Assembly: GCA_036365515.1 (NCBI GenBank)
Contig: CM070875.1
Coordinates: 106,000,628-106,064,627, forward strand
Length of the DNA: 64,000 nt
Direction: 5' to 3'
Origin: Torymus aiolomorphi
Taxonomy: Eukaryota > Arthropoda > Insecta > Hymenoptera > Torymidae
Below the pieces are notes generated by a model, which was not told the origin of the DNA, did not search any database, and was given only the letters and a program-made list of their open reading frames with translations. Positions 32,995 to 45,397 of the stretch are shown here, piece after piece. Each line of letters begins with the position of its first letter. Position 1 is the stretch's first letter. The position numbers were made by a program, and so were the translations under genes.

Positions 32995-35900
32995 TTAATA
33001 GGAATACCCAAAGCAACGAAGTGAGAATTCTTTATCGCTTTTTACCCCCCTATAATCGATAATCGACTATTCGGGGGAGATCCGGGGAATCAATTTCGTT
33101 GGTAATTTTTTTCTAGGTCCATTTTATCGTTAAATTTGATAATCCGCCGTAAAATTAATAGAAATACATAAAACAATGAAGTGAGAAATTTTTTTCGACT
33201 TCAACCCCCCTATAATCGACTGTTCGGGGGTGATCCGGGGAATCGAATAAGTAGGTAATTTTTTCCTAGGTCTATTTTATCGTTAGATTTGATAATCCGC
33301 CATAAAATTAATAGCAATACCTAAACCAACGAAGCGAGATATTTTTTTCGCCTTCAACCCCCCTACAATCGTCCATTTGGGGGTGTTCCGGGGAATCGAT
33401 TTTGTTCCGAATTTTTTTCTAGGTCTATTTTGTCGCTAGATTTGATAATCCGCCATAAAATTAATAGCAATACCTAAAGCAACGAAGTGAGATTTTCTTT
33501 TCGCCTTCAACCCCCCTATAATCGTCCATTTGGGGGTGTTCCAGGGAATCCATTTTGTTCGTAATTTTTTTCTGGCCTCGTTTTATCGTTGGATTTGATA
33601 ATCCGCCATAAAATTAACCGCCTTACCTAAAGCAACGAAGTGAGAATTTTTTTTCTCCTTCCACCCCTATAAATCGTCCATTTGGGGGTGTTCCGGGGAA
33701 TCGATTTTGTTGGTAATTTTTTTCTAGCCTCGTTTTATCGTTAGCTTTGATAATCCGCCATAAAATTAACCGCCTTACCTAAAACAACGAAGTGAGAATT
33801 TCTTTTCTCCTTCCACCCCTATATAATCGGCCATTTGGGGGTGTTCCGGGGAATCGATTTTGTTCGTAATTTTTTTCTGGCCTCGTTTTATTGTTGGATT
33901 TGATAATCCGCCATAAAATTAACCGCCTTACCTAAAGCAACGAAGTGAGATTTTTTTTTCTCCTTTCACCCCTATATAATCATCCATTTGGGGGTGTTCC
34001 GGGGAATCAATTTTGTTCGTAATTTTTTTCTAACCTCGTATTATCGTTAGATTTGAAAATCCGCCATAAAATTAACCGCCTTACCTAAAGCAACGAAGTG
34101 AGATTTTTTTTTCTTCCTCCACCCCTATATAATCGTCCATTTGGGGGTGTTCCGGGGAATCGATTTTGTTCGTAATTTTTTTCTAGCCTCGTTTTATCGT
34201 TAGATTTGATAATCCGGCATAAAATTAACCGCCTTACCTAAAACAACGAAGCGAGAATTTTTTTCTTCTTCCACCCTTATATAATCGGTCATTTGGGGGT
34301 GTTCCGGGGAATCGATTTAATTCGTAATTTTTTTCTGGCATCGTTTTATCGTTAGATTTGATAATTCGCCATTAAATTAACCGTCTTACCTAAAACAACG
34401 AAGTGAGAAGTTTTTTTCTCCTTCCACCCCTATATAATCGGCCATTTGGGGGTGTTCCGGGGAATCGATTATGTTCGTAATTTTTCTCTAGCCTCGTTTT
34501 ATCGTTAGATTTGATAATCCGCCATAAAATTAACCGCCTTACCTAAAACAACGAAGTGAGAATTTTTTTTCTCCTTCCACCCCTATATAATCGTCCATTT
34601 GGGGGTGTTCCGGGGAATCGATTTTGTTCGTAATTTTTTTCTAGCCTCGCTTTATCGTTAGATTTGATAATCCGCCATAAAATTAACCGCTTTACCTAAA
34701 ACAACGAAGTGAGAATTTTTTTTCTCCTTCCACCCCTATATAATCGGCTATTTGGGGGTGTTCTGGGGAATCGATTTTGTTCGTAATTTTTTTCTGGTCT
34801 CGTTTTATCGTTGGATTTGATAATCCGCCATAAAATCAATCGCCTTACCTAAAACAACGAAGTGAGAATATTTTTTCTCCTTCCACCCCTATATAATTGG
34901 CCATTTGGGGGTGTTCCGGGGAATCGATTATGTTCGTAATTTTTTTCTAGCCTCGTTTTATCGTTAGATTGGATAATCCGGCATAAAATTAACCGCCTTA
35001 CCTAAAACAACGAAGCGAGAATTTTTTTCTTCTTCCACCCCTATATAATCGGCCATTTGGGGGTGTTCCGGGGAATCGATTTAATTCGTAATTTTTTTCT
35101 GGCATCGTTTTATCGTTAGATTTGATAACCCGCCATAAAATCAACCGCCTTACCTAAAACAACGAAGTGAGAATTTTTTTTCTCCTTCCACCCCTATATA
35201 TTCGGCCATTTGGGGGTGTTCCGGGGAATCGATTTAATTCGTAATTTTTTTCTGGCATCGTTTTATCGTTAGATTTGATAATCCGCCATAAAATTAACCG
35301 CCTTACCTAAAACAACGAAGTGAGAAGTTTTTTTCTCCTTCCACCCCTATATAATCGGCCATTTGGGGGTGTTCCGGGGAATCGATTATGTTCGTAATTT
35401 TTTTCTAGCCTCGTTTTATCGTTAGATTTGATAATCCGCCATAAAATTAACCGCCTTACCTAAAACAACGAAGCGAGAATTTTTTTCTTCTTCCACCCCT
35501 ATATAATCGGCCATTTGGGGGTGTTCCGGGGAATCGATTTTATTCGAAATTTTTTTCTGGCCTCGTTTTATCGTTAGATTTGATAATCCCCCATAAAATT
35601 AACCGCCTTAACTAAAGCAACGAAGTGAGATTTTTTTTTCTCCTTCCACCCCTATATAATCATCCATTTGGGGGTGTTCCGGGGAATCGATTTTGTTCGT
35701 AATTTTTTTCTAGCCTCGTATTATCGTTAGATTTGAAAATCCGCCATAAAATTAACCGCCTTACCTAAAGCAACGAAGTGAGATTTTTTTTTCTTCTTCC
35801 ACCCCTATATAATCGTCCATTTGGGGGTGTTCCGTGGAATCGATTTTGTTCGTAATTTTTTTCTAGCCTCGTTTTATCGTTAAATTTGATAATCCGCCAT

Positions 35901-38735
35901 AAAATTAACCGCTTTACCTAAAACAACAAAGTGAGAATTTTTTTTCTCCTTCCACCCCTATATAATCGGCCCTTTGGGGGTGTTCAGGGGAATCGATTTT
36001 GTTCGTAATTTTTTTCTGGTCTCGTTTTATCGTTGGATTTGATAATCCGCCATAAAATCAACCGCCTTACCTAAAACAACGAAGTGAGAATATTTTTTCT
36101 CCTTCCACCCTTATATAATCGGCTATTTGGGGGTGTTCCGGGGAATCGATTTTGTTCGTAATTTTTTTCTGGCCTCGTTTTATCGTTGGATTTGATAATC
36201 CGCCATAAAATCAACCGCCTTACCTAAAACAACGAAGTGAGAATTTTTTTTCTCCTTCCACCCCTATATATTCGGCCATTTGGGGGTGTTCCGGGGAATC
36301 GATTTAATTCGTAATTTTTTTCTGGCATCGTTTTATCGTTAGATTTGATAATCCGCCATAAAATTAACCGCCTTACCTAAAACAACGAAGTGAGATTTTT
36401 TTTTCTCCTTCCACCCCTATATAATCGGCAATTTGGGGGTGTTCCGGGGAATCGATTTTATTCGTAATTTTTTTCTAGCCTCGTTTTATAGTTAGATTTG
36501 ATAATCCGCCATAAAATTAACCGCCTTACCTAAAACAACGAAGTGAGCATTTTTTTCTCCTTCCACCCCTATATAATCGGCCCTTTAGGGGTGTTCAGGG
36601 GAATCGATTTTGTTCGTAATTTTTTTCGGGTGTCGTTTTATCATTGGATTTGATAATCCGCCATAAAATCAACCGCCTTACCTAAAACAACGAAGTGAGA
36701 ATTTTTTTTCTCCTTCCACCCTTATATAATCGGCCATTTGGGGGTGTTCCGCGGAATGGATTTTGTTAGTAATTTTTTTCTAGCATCGTTTTATCGTTAG
36801 ATTTGATAATCCGCCAATAAATTAACCGTCTTACCTAAAACAACGAAGTGAGAAGTTTTTTTCTCCTTCCACCCCTATATAATCGGCCATTTGGGGGTGT
36901 TCCGGGGAATCGATTATGTTCGTAATTTTTTTCTAGCATCGTTTTATCGTTAGATTTGATAATCCGCCATAAAATTAACCGCCTTACCTAAAACAACGAA
37001 GCGAGAATTTTTTTCTTCTTCCACCCCTATATAATCGGCCATTTGGGGGTGTTCCGGGGAATCGATTTTATTCGAAATTTTTTTCTGGCCTCGTTTTATC
37101 GTTAGATTTGATAATCCCCCATAAAATTAACCGCCTTAACTAAAACAACGAAGTGAGAATTTTTTTTCTCCTTCCACCCCTATATAATCGGCAATTTGGG
37201 GGTGTTCCGGGGAATCGATTTTATTCGTAATTTTTTTCTAGCCTCGTTTTATAGTTAGATTTGATAATCCGCCATAAAATTAACCGCCTTACCTAAAACA
37301 ACGAAGTGAGAATTTTTTTTCTCCTTCCACCCCTATATAATCGGCAATTTGGGGGTGTTCCGGGGAATCGATTTTATTCGTAATTTTTTTCTAGCCTCGT
37401 TTTATAGTTAGATTTGATAATCCGCCATAAAATTAACCGCCTTACCTAAAACAACGAAGTGAGCATTTTTTTCTCCTTTCACCCCTATATAATCGGCCCT
37501 TTGGGGGTGTTCAGGGGAATCGATTTTGTTCGTAATTTTTTTCGGGTGTCGTTTTATCATTGGATTTGATAATCCGCCATAAAATCAACCGCCTTACCTA
37601 AAACAACGAAGTGAGAATTTTTTTTCTCCTTCCACCCTTATATAATCGGCCATTTGGGGGTGTTCCGCGGAATCGATTTTGTTAGTAATTTTTTTCTAGC
37701 CTCGTTTTATCGTTAGATTTGATAATCCGCCAATAAATTAACCGCCTTAACTAAAACAACGAAGTGAGAATTTTTTTTCTCCTTCCACCTCTATATAATC
37801 GGCCATTTGGGGGTGTTCCGGTGAATCGATTTTATTCGTAATTTTTTTCTGGCCTCGTTTTATCGTTAGATTTGATAATCCGCCATAAAATTAACCGTCT
37901 TACCTAAAACAACGAAGTGAGAACTTTTTTTCTCCTTCCACCCCTATATAATCGGCCCTTTGGGGGTGTTCAGGGGAATCGATTTTGTTCGTAATTTTTT
38001 TCGGGTGTCGTTTTATCATTGGATTTGATAATCCGCCATAAAATCAACCGCCTTACCTAAAACAACGAAGTGAGAATTTTTTTTCTCCTTCCACCCTTAT
38101 ATAATCGGCCATTTGGGGGTGTTCCGCGGAATCGATTTTGTTAGTAATTTTTTTCTAGCCTCGTTTTATCGTTAGATTTGATAATCCGCCAATAAATTAA
38201 CCGCCTTAACTAAAACAACGAAGTGAGAATTTTTTTTCTCCTTCCACCTCTATATAATCGGCCATTTGGGGGTGTTCCGGGGAATCGATTTTATTCGTAA
38301 TTTTTTTCTGGCCTCGTTTTATCGTTAGATTTGATAATCCGCCATAAAATTAACCGTCTTACCTAAAACAACGAAGTGAGAACTTTTTTTCTCCTTCCAC
38401 CCCTATATAATCGGCCATTTAGAGGTGTTCCGGGGAATCGATTTTGTTCGTAATTTTTTTCTAGCCTCGTTTTATCGTTAGATTTGATAATCTGCCATAA
38501 AATTAACCGCCTTACCTAAAACAACGAAGTGAGAATTTTTTTTCTCCTTCCACCCCTATATAATCGGCCATTTGGGGGTGTTCCGGTGAATCGATTTTGT
38601 TCGTAATTTTTTTCTGGCCTCGTTTTATCGTTGGATTTGATAATCCGCCATAAAATCAACCGCCTTACCTAAAACAACGAAGTGAGAATTTTTTTTCTCC
38701 TCCCGCCCCCATATAATCTTCGATTGGGGGATGGG
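32995..38735. repeat. Satellite array, ~153-bp monomer, about 37 copies
   Basis: The landmark AACGAAGTGAGA recurs every 152-153 bp through the array. A typical monomer contains CCTTCCACCCCTATATAATC, a G-rich box TTTGGGGGTGTTCCGGGGAA, ATCGATTTTGTTCGTAATTT, CTCGTTTTATCGTTAGATTT, GATAATCCGCCATAAAATTA and ACCGCCTTACCTAAAACAAC. The first monomers (to about 33500) and the last partial one are most diverged, as expected of array edges. Interior blocks repeat as multi-monomer units. No coding frame spans it. Confidence 0.96.
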
Positions 38736-39980
38736 GGTTGCTTGGTATTTGATGTTTTTTGGTTTTCTATATGTATTTAATCATGTTTTGCTGTATTAAA
38801 CCGAGTCCAAGTGGAAAAAACCGATTTTACAAAAATCTATTTTTCGTTGGATCCCAACGTTGCAAACTTCAAACACATAATTTTGTCCCAAAAACAGACA
38901 AAATGGATAGTAATGTACAGAAAAGTACAGTAATGAACAGAAATGTACAAAAATCTACAGAAATCTATAATTCCTACTTCTGCCAGAATAAAGCAAATGT
39001 AAAATAAAACTATTTGAAAATAAGAGAAAAAACTATCATGAATGTTAATATTTACATGTTCAAATGAACATGAAACTGATTTTTAAATAAAAAAATTTGT
39101 TATTAGAATATTTTTAAAAATTTGTAAACTCCTGTTATTGTCTATGTCATTCTACATTAAGGGGAGGCATAGTCCCGTCAGTTAGTTTTTCAAAGTTTTC
39201 TTTTCGAATAATTAACAGATTGGACTGAAATTTTGGGAGAATACTTAAAATTTATATACAAAGCGCGCTCAAGTCTTGAAATTTTCCAATTTCGTAATTT
39301 ATAGGTTATGTTACCCGCGCAAGTTTTTCAAGGTTTTCTCGACAATTAATTGATTTTTTGAGTTGCGATTTTGAGAAATAACTAAACATTAATATCCAAA
39401 GTGCGCTCAAGTCTTCAAAATCCAAAAAGATAAGAATTTTTGAATTTATATAATAAAAACGCGTTTTACTGAATACAGAACCACCTTCCATTTAAAATAC
39501 ATTGACTCCGGTGTCCCCTTGAATTACTTTATTCGACTTATATCGAAGCACATAAATATAAACCAATTAGGATCGATTTTTGTATAAATATATTAACAGT
39601 ATATTACGGATCAATGGAGGAAAAAACTTTGAGTCCACAACTTGTGTAAATTGGCACCTAAGCCAAAGGTAACTGTGGCAAACATGAGATGTGGACTGGA
39701 CAATTTTCTTCCCATTGTTCATGTACTATTTTTTATCATACCCAGGGAAAAAATACTACATTTCCGTTTTTGAGCTGGGTGTAAATTTGTAACTCTCGAC
39801 CAGGGTATAGTGAAAACTTAATCTTCAAAAAGTGATGCCTGGAAGTAGTGAAGTATTTTAAAACGCAATATGATTGGTTGTTGACTGAGCATTAAAATTT
39901 TAAGCAAGCAATTTTTTAATCTTAACAATAAAGGTTTCAAGAACTCGAATGGAAAGTAAAAAAGATTCTTTAGAATAAGT
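38736..39980. other. AT-rich stretch right of the satellite
   Basis: Contains a lone MITE-III-like end at 38850-38875 (CCCAACGTTGCAAACTTCAA) and a short GTACAGAAA(A/T)GTACAG repeat (38915-38965). It also has two related segments near 39200-39300 and 39320-39420 sharing GCGCTCAAGTCTT. No gene was recognised. Confidence 0.5.
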
Positions 39981-40208
39981 ATGAGTCTGAAGTTTGCAAC
40001 GTTGGGGTGCAACGAAATAAAAAAAAATAATTCATTTTACTTCAAGTTTATACTAATTGATATTAATTTTGCGTGTAGATTTAGTATTTTATATTATAAA
40101 ATAACTTTATAACAAAGGTATAGAAAAAAAGTTCCATTGTTTAATAAGTTTAATCAATGGTAAAAAAATTATTTCGTTGTGTTTCAACGATGCAAACTTC
40201 AGACCCAT
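39981..40208. mobile_element. MITE-III copy 3
   Basis: A 228-bp copy flanked by GAATAAGT at 39973-39980 and 40209-40216. Confidence 0.93.
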
Positions 40209-40716
40209 GAATAAGTTATGTAAATATTATGTTCAGATTTTATTTTTTATTTAATATCTTATGAAAAAAAAAATATTCGAATAAGCTTATAATTTCGAAC
40301 CTCAAAATATAGCATAAATTAAGGGTGAATGTACTGCAGTATTATATCAATTATTAAAGACGCATTCAAATTAATAGAAGATTTTTGACTTATAATGAAT
40401 AAATTATTCTTATCATGTTTAATGATAAAAGAACATAGATTACACGCAGCACGCATGGATTTAGCTGATTTAATAAAACATAGATATTAACCCTACTGAA
40501 AAATCTCAGGTGAGATCTCAGATGACCTCTCAGGTGCAAATTATTAATTCTTTTATAATATCATTCAAAATTATTTGAAACTGTTTCAAACTATTTAAAA
40601 CTCCCAAAAACTATTCTAAAATGTGTCCAAAATCCTACATTTTGTAACATTTATAAACAGTTTTAAACAGTTACAAACAGTTTTAAGTATCTTTTTACAG
40701 TTATTAACTGTTATTA

Positions 40717-41027
40717 TAGTTCATTACGATACGTGTGACCTAAGTAGCACTTTTTTGCACGTCGTGAAGTTAGGGCCCAAGCGTAGCAAGGGTCCTATAA
40801 TCAAGCCGAGCAGAGTGCTACTTAGGTCACAAGTGTCATATAGAATTTTATAGCACTGCCTGTCTAAGCCCGCTGCCATGCCTACCCATGCCCTAGGTAG
40901 TCCTTGTTTGCAACGTGAGGTTAGTGCATGAGCGTAGTGAGTGTAATAAACACGGTGCAAAAAAGGACTACTTATGTCACGGATAGGCGTGACCTAAGTG
41001 CAGGCTTAGGTCACACAGTGCTATAAA
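40717..41027. mobile_element. Two-hairpin element copy 3 (uninterrupted)
   Basis: A 311-bp copy without MITE-I. Its ends are TATAGTTCATTACGATACGT and CACACAGTGCTATA, giving an inverted TATAG terminus. It is the reference for both MITE-I insertions. The opposite palindrome arm (about 42596-42612) shows the site without it. Confidence 0.85.
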
Positions 41028-41203
41028 CATTTATAATTTACCATAGGGTAAGTTTTAACAAAATATATAAAATTTTAAAAGTGTAGTTAGATACTCTAAA
41101 TACTATAAAGAAAATAAACAAAATAAAGAAAACAAATCTATTGATAAACATACAAATCAATGAATATTCAACATATTTATTTAATATTAATGTTGAAAAT
41201 GGA

Positions 41204-41429
41204 ATGGGCTTGAAGTTTGCAACGTTGGGGTGCAACGAAATAAACAAAAATAATTCATTTTACTTCACGTTTATACTAGATAATATTAATTTTGCGTGTA
41301 GATTTAGTGTTTTATAGTATAAAATAACTTTAAAACAAAGGTTTAGATAAAATTTTCATTGTTTAATAACTTTAATCAATCGTAAAAAATTATTTCGTTG
41401 CATTCCAACGGTGCAAACTTCAGACTCAT
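41204..41429. mobile_element. MITE-III copy 4
   Basis: A 226-bp copy flanked by AAAATGGA at 41196-41203 and 41430-41437. The other palindrome arm shows the empty site near 42429. Confidence 0.93.
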
Positions 41430-41635
41430 AAAATGGAAAAAAATTAAACATTTTAATTTTATTAACTTCATGCGACTAGTTTTTAAATTTTGTGTTTGTT
41501 TTTGTTCAAAAGTTAATCTAATTAAAAATCGTGTTAGATATAGGCATGAATTTTGTCGCCATATTGAATTTCCAAGTGCTGAGTGCCAAGTGACGACTAT
41601 AAATTCAGGCCATCATTGTCATGGAAAATATTCGT

Positions 41636-42167
41636 TACTGAAAAATCTCAGGTGAGATCTTAGGTGACTTCTTAAGTAAGATCTAAGGTAAAATCTCACG
41701 CCAAAATCTCAACTGAGATTCTACTCCAGATGCTGCAGAAAACTTACTTAAATTAAAAATCTGCTTCTTCAGTATTGGAAATTGCCTCCTAGGATGTTTC
41801 ACCCCCTAGAGGATCTCAAAAATACATGTTGAGAAGCATTTTACGAAATTTTTCAATTTTAAAAAATTGGTACATGAGATCTCACCTGAGATATCACTTG
41901 ATATCTCACCTGAGAAATCACCTGGCATCTCATGTACCAATTTTTAAAACTTGAAAAATTGTGTAAAATGCTTCTCAACATGTATTTTTTGCTCATCTGA
42001 GGGGTAAAACATCCTAAGAGGCAATTTCAAATACTGAAGAAGCAGATTTTTAATTTAATTAAATTTTCTACAGCATCTGGAGCAGAATCTCAGGTGAGAT
42101 TTTGGCGTGAGATTACCCTAGATCTCAACTGAGAAGTCACCTAAGATCTTACCTAAGATTTTTCAAT
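41636..42167. mobile_element. MITE-V copy, centre of the palindrome
   Basis: A ~530-bp near-perfect palindrome with ends ACTGAAAAATCTCAGGTGAG and the inverse. It is rich in the self-complementary words GAGATCTCA and CTCAGGTGAG. A relative is at 55592-56067, and a truncated end (CTACTGAAAAATCTCAGGTG) is at about 40494-40535. Confidence 0.82.
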
Positions 42168-42651
42168 AAGGAATATTTTCCGTGACGATTATGGCCCGAA
42201 CTTATAGTCGTCACTTGACACTCAGCACTTGGAAGTTCAATGTAGCAACAGTGTTAATTGTATATCTATATATATTGAATTCCAAGTGCTAAGTACCAAG
42301 TGACGACTATAAATTCAGGCCTATATCTAACACTATTTTCAATTAGATTGAATTCTGAACAAAAACAGACACAAAATTTAAAAACTAGTCACATGAAGTT
42401 AATAAAATTGAAATGTTTCCTTTTTTTCCATTTTCAACATTAGTATTAAATAAATATATTGAATATTCATTGATTTGTATATTTATCAATAGATTTGTTT
42501 TCTTTATTTTGTTTACTTTCTTTATAGTATTTAGAGTATCTAACTATACTTTTAGAATTTTATATATTTTGTTAAAACTTACCCTGTCGTAAATTATAAA
42601 TGTTGATAACAGTTAATAACTGTTAAAAATTACTTAAAACTGTTTATAAAT

Positions 42652-43100
42652 AGGCCGTTGTTATATGTACGACAGATTTCCTAACCTGTACCAAAAAATG
42701 TACAACATGTATTAATAGATGAAAGGATACTTGAAAATTTTTAAAATTACATAAATTTTGACAATTAGGTATTGGTAATTGACTAAAAAAATAATATTCC
42801 TTCTTGTGTGGAAACTATTTTCTTGTGAAAAGTACACGATAGTAAAGTACGAACTTTACAATGGATGTGTTAAAAACGTTATTTGTACGACAGATTTCCA
42901 AACCTCAAAATGTACGATATACATATTAAAACATGAAAGGACACTTGGAAATTTTGACAATTTTTGATAATTGACTAAAAAAATAATATTCTTTCTTGTG
43001 TGGAAACTATTTTTTTGCCTGTTATATCAAAATTCTCGTTACTGAAACGATAAGTATTTTTGTCGCGGTAGACAAATCTGTCGTACATATAGTAACGCCG
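42652..43100. mobile_element. MITE-IX (8-bp target duplication)
   Basis: A 449-bp element with inverted ends GGCCGTTGTTATATGTACGA and the inverse ending AGTAACGCCG. It is flanked by TTATAAAT at 42644-42651 and 43101-43108. The opposite palindrome arm has a single copy of the octamer (about 40650-40657). It contains an internal duplication (TTTCTTGTGTGGAAACTATT twice). The 62-codon frame inside is not convincing. Confidence 0.87.
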
Positions 43101-43337
43101 TTATAAATATTACAAAATATAGGATTTTGGACACATTTTCGAATAGTTTTTAGGAGTTTTAAACAGTTTCAAAAGAGTTTCAAATAATTTTGAATAATAT
43201 TATAAAAGAATTAATAATTTGCAATTATTAAACTATTATTAACTAATAATAATAATAATAATTAATAATTTGTAATTAATTAAACAAATGATATTTAAGA
43301 ATTATATGATTTATATGATTATATATTTATGAATGAT

Positions 43338-43585
43338 ATTTTGAATAATATTTAAGAATCACTAAATTATAATTAACTAAACTATTATTAACTCATTAAC
43401 AATACTAATAATTATTAATTAATAATTTATAATTAAACTATTATTAACTATTACAAACTTTATTTTGAATAATATTTAAGAATCACTAAATTATAATTAA
43501 CTAAACTATTATTAACTCATTAACAATACTAATAATTATTAATTAATAATTTATAATTAAACTATTATTAACTATTACAAACTGT
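43338..43585. repeat. 124-bp tandem duplication
   Basis: ATTTTGAATAATATTTAAGA and the following ~120 bases are repeated almost identically at 43462. It is AT-rich with many TTAATAATT words. Confidence 0.9.
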
Positions 43586-43634
43586 TAACAACTGTTACAA
43601 ACAGTTATAAACAATTATTAACATCCAAAATTTT

Positions 43635-43858
43635 ATGGGTCTGAAGTTTGCAACGTTGGAGTGCAACGAAATAATTGTTTTCAATTAATTAAAATTATTA
43701 AATAATGAAAATTTTATATAAAACCTCTGTTATAAAGTTATTTTATACTATAAAATACTAAATCCACACGCAAAATTAATATTAATTAGTACAAACTTAA
43801 AGTAAAATTAATTTTTTTTATTTCGTTGCACTTCCAACGTTGCAAACTTCAGATCCAT
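43635..43858. mobile_element. MITE-III copy 5
   Basis: A 224-bp copy flanked by AAAATTTT at 43627-43634 and 43859-43866. Confidence 0.93.
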
Positions 43859-43866
43859 AAAATTTT

Positions 43867-44558
43867 ACATGTTATAACAGTTTATAACTCTTACTAACAG
43901 TTTTTAGCCTTTTTGATAAAAAACGTTTCCACTAGGGTATATAGTAAAATGGCACTTTCCTATATAGTGATAAAATAATCCATGATAATAATCTTTGCTT
44001 TGATTATTAATAATCAGTTGTAAAAGAACCTTAATGAGAATAATAATAGTGAAAATGTAAAAAAGAAGTTTAAAAATTGCGTTAAAAAGTGAAAAAAAAA
44101 ATGTTGAAATTCAGAAGGAAATATAGCTATTTAAAAATTGTTCATTTACAATTCACAAATATTTTATAATTAATAGAAAAAATGTAAATAACTGTAAGAA
44201 ACTGAAAGAACTGTAAAAATCGTTATTTTAACCAACTATTTACATTTTTCAAAACTTTTTCAAATTTGTTTGCATTTCAAATTTCCACTAGGATCTTTTA
44301 TGATTCAATTATAATATTTTTCGTTTCTCAAAACATACAATTACTATTCATTATTAGAATTGTAATCAATCGAATGTTACTTACGTAGTGTTTATTTGCG
44401 TCAAACATTTTCAAACACTAAAGACTTCAATAAATTTGTTAGCTATTTTGACCGACTATATAAGCCGGATCATTATTAATTTGTATAATAAATTTATAGT
44501 AGTGTAGTAATGTGTGGTACTGAAAATGTGGTACTCAAAAAATCTAAACTTTTGTGTA
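43867..44558. other. AT-rich stretch without gene
   Basis: Nothing recognisable beyond short A/T runs and dispersed TAACAGTT words. Confidence 0.5.
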
Positions 44559-45027
44559 ATGAGGCTTTTTCCGCCGCTTGGCGGCGCTACCGAGCATAGG
44601 GATGAATTGCGCTAGTTTTAAATTACTTTAAATTACAATTACTATATTTTCAATTATTGACAATGGAAACATTGTAAATTTCATAACAAGTAAGTTTAAA
44701 TATTTTTTATTGATTTTTTTTACATTGATAAATTTCAAACAAATTTAATATTTTGTTCCATAATACATAACCTACATAGAGGGTATATTACGCCACAGTA
44801 ACGTATGTTACGTTTTTAAAAGTGTTGAAATGATACATTGCATATATCCGACACTGATCAATGTGAAAAAATCAATAATAAATATTTAAAATTATTTATT
44901 ATAAAATTTACATTTTTTCGTTGTCAATAATTGGAAATGTAGTATTTGCAATTTAATGTAATTTAAAACTAGCGCCATTTACCCCTATGTCTCGGTAGCG
45001 TCACCAAGCGGGGGAAAAAGTCCCATA
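44559..45027. mobile_element. MITE-VIII fold-back, ~470 bp
   Basis: Inverted ends: GGCTTTTTCCGCCGCTTGG with GCTACCGAGCATAGGG on the left, and the diverged inverse (CTCGGTAGCG, CCAAGCGGGGGAAAAAG) on the right. The inner arms share TAATTTAAAACTAGCGC. No open frame was found. Confidence 0.8.
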
Positions 45028-45124
45028 AATATGAATATAAGAGAATATGAGAGAGAAAAAAGAGATTTTTCTTCCTTGTATAATCGTGAAAATTGTGAAA
45101 ATAGCTTATCGGACTGATAACTAA

Positions 45125-45320
45125 GGCCCGAATTTATAGTCATCACTTGGAACTCAGCACTTGGAATTCAATATATAAAGATTTCGTCACTTGGCACTCA
45201 GCACTTGGAATTCAATATATAAAGATTTCGTCACTTGGCACTCAGCACTTGGAATTCAATATATACAGATATATTGAATTTCCAAGTGCTGAGTGCCAAG
45301 TGACGTCTATAAATTCGGGC
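45125..45320. mobile_element. MITE-VII, with internal 56-bp repeats
   Basis: Ends are GGCCCGAATTTATAGTCATC and, inverted, ATAAATTCGGGC. It contains three tandem copies of CACTTGG(A/C)ACTCAGCACTTG followed by GAATTCAATATATA. Halves of the same element lie at about 41558-41615 and 42188-42325 inside the big palindrome. Confidence 0.83.
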
Positions 45321-45397
45321 ATAACCCAACTATTAATTGCGATGTCAATTAAGCGGCAAGCGATAGTGTCAGCGCACAATTAAAGAGAAAGAGAAAC

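Larger units (their letters stand above)
40531..43225. repeat. 2.7-kb composite palindrome
   Basis: The outer arms match inverted: GTGTCCAAAATCCTACATTT (40624) against the word ending ATAGGATTTTGGACAC (about 43134). The arms continue inward through TAACAGTTATTAACTG, TAGAGTATCTAACTA and the AAGTGACGACTATAAATTC arms to a centre near 41905. The left arm carries the two-hairpin element (40717-41027) and MITE-III copy 4. The right arm carries MITE-IX. The centre is MITE-V. Each insertion is absent from the opposite arm. Confidence 0.85.

Noticed and set aside
32995..38735. CRISPR-like array of ~153-bp repeats
   Set aside because: There are no unique spacers, the monomers are contiguous and too long, and the setting is eukaryotic. 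This is satellite DNA.
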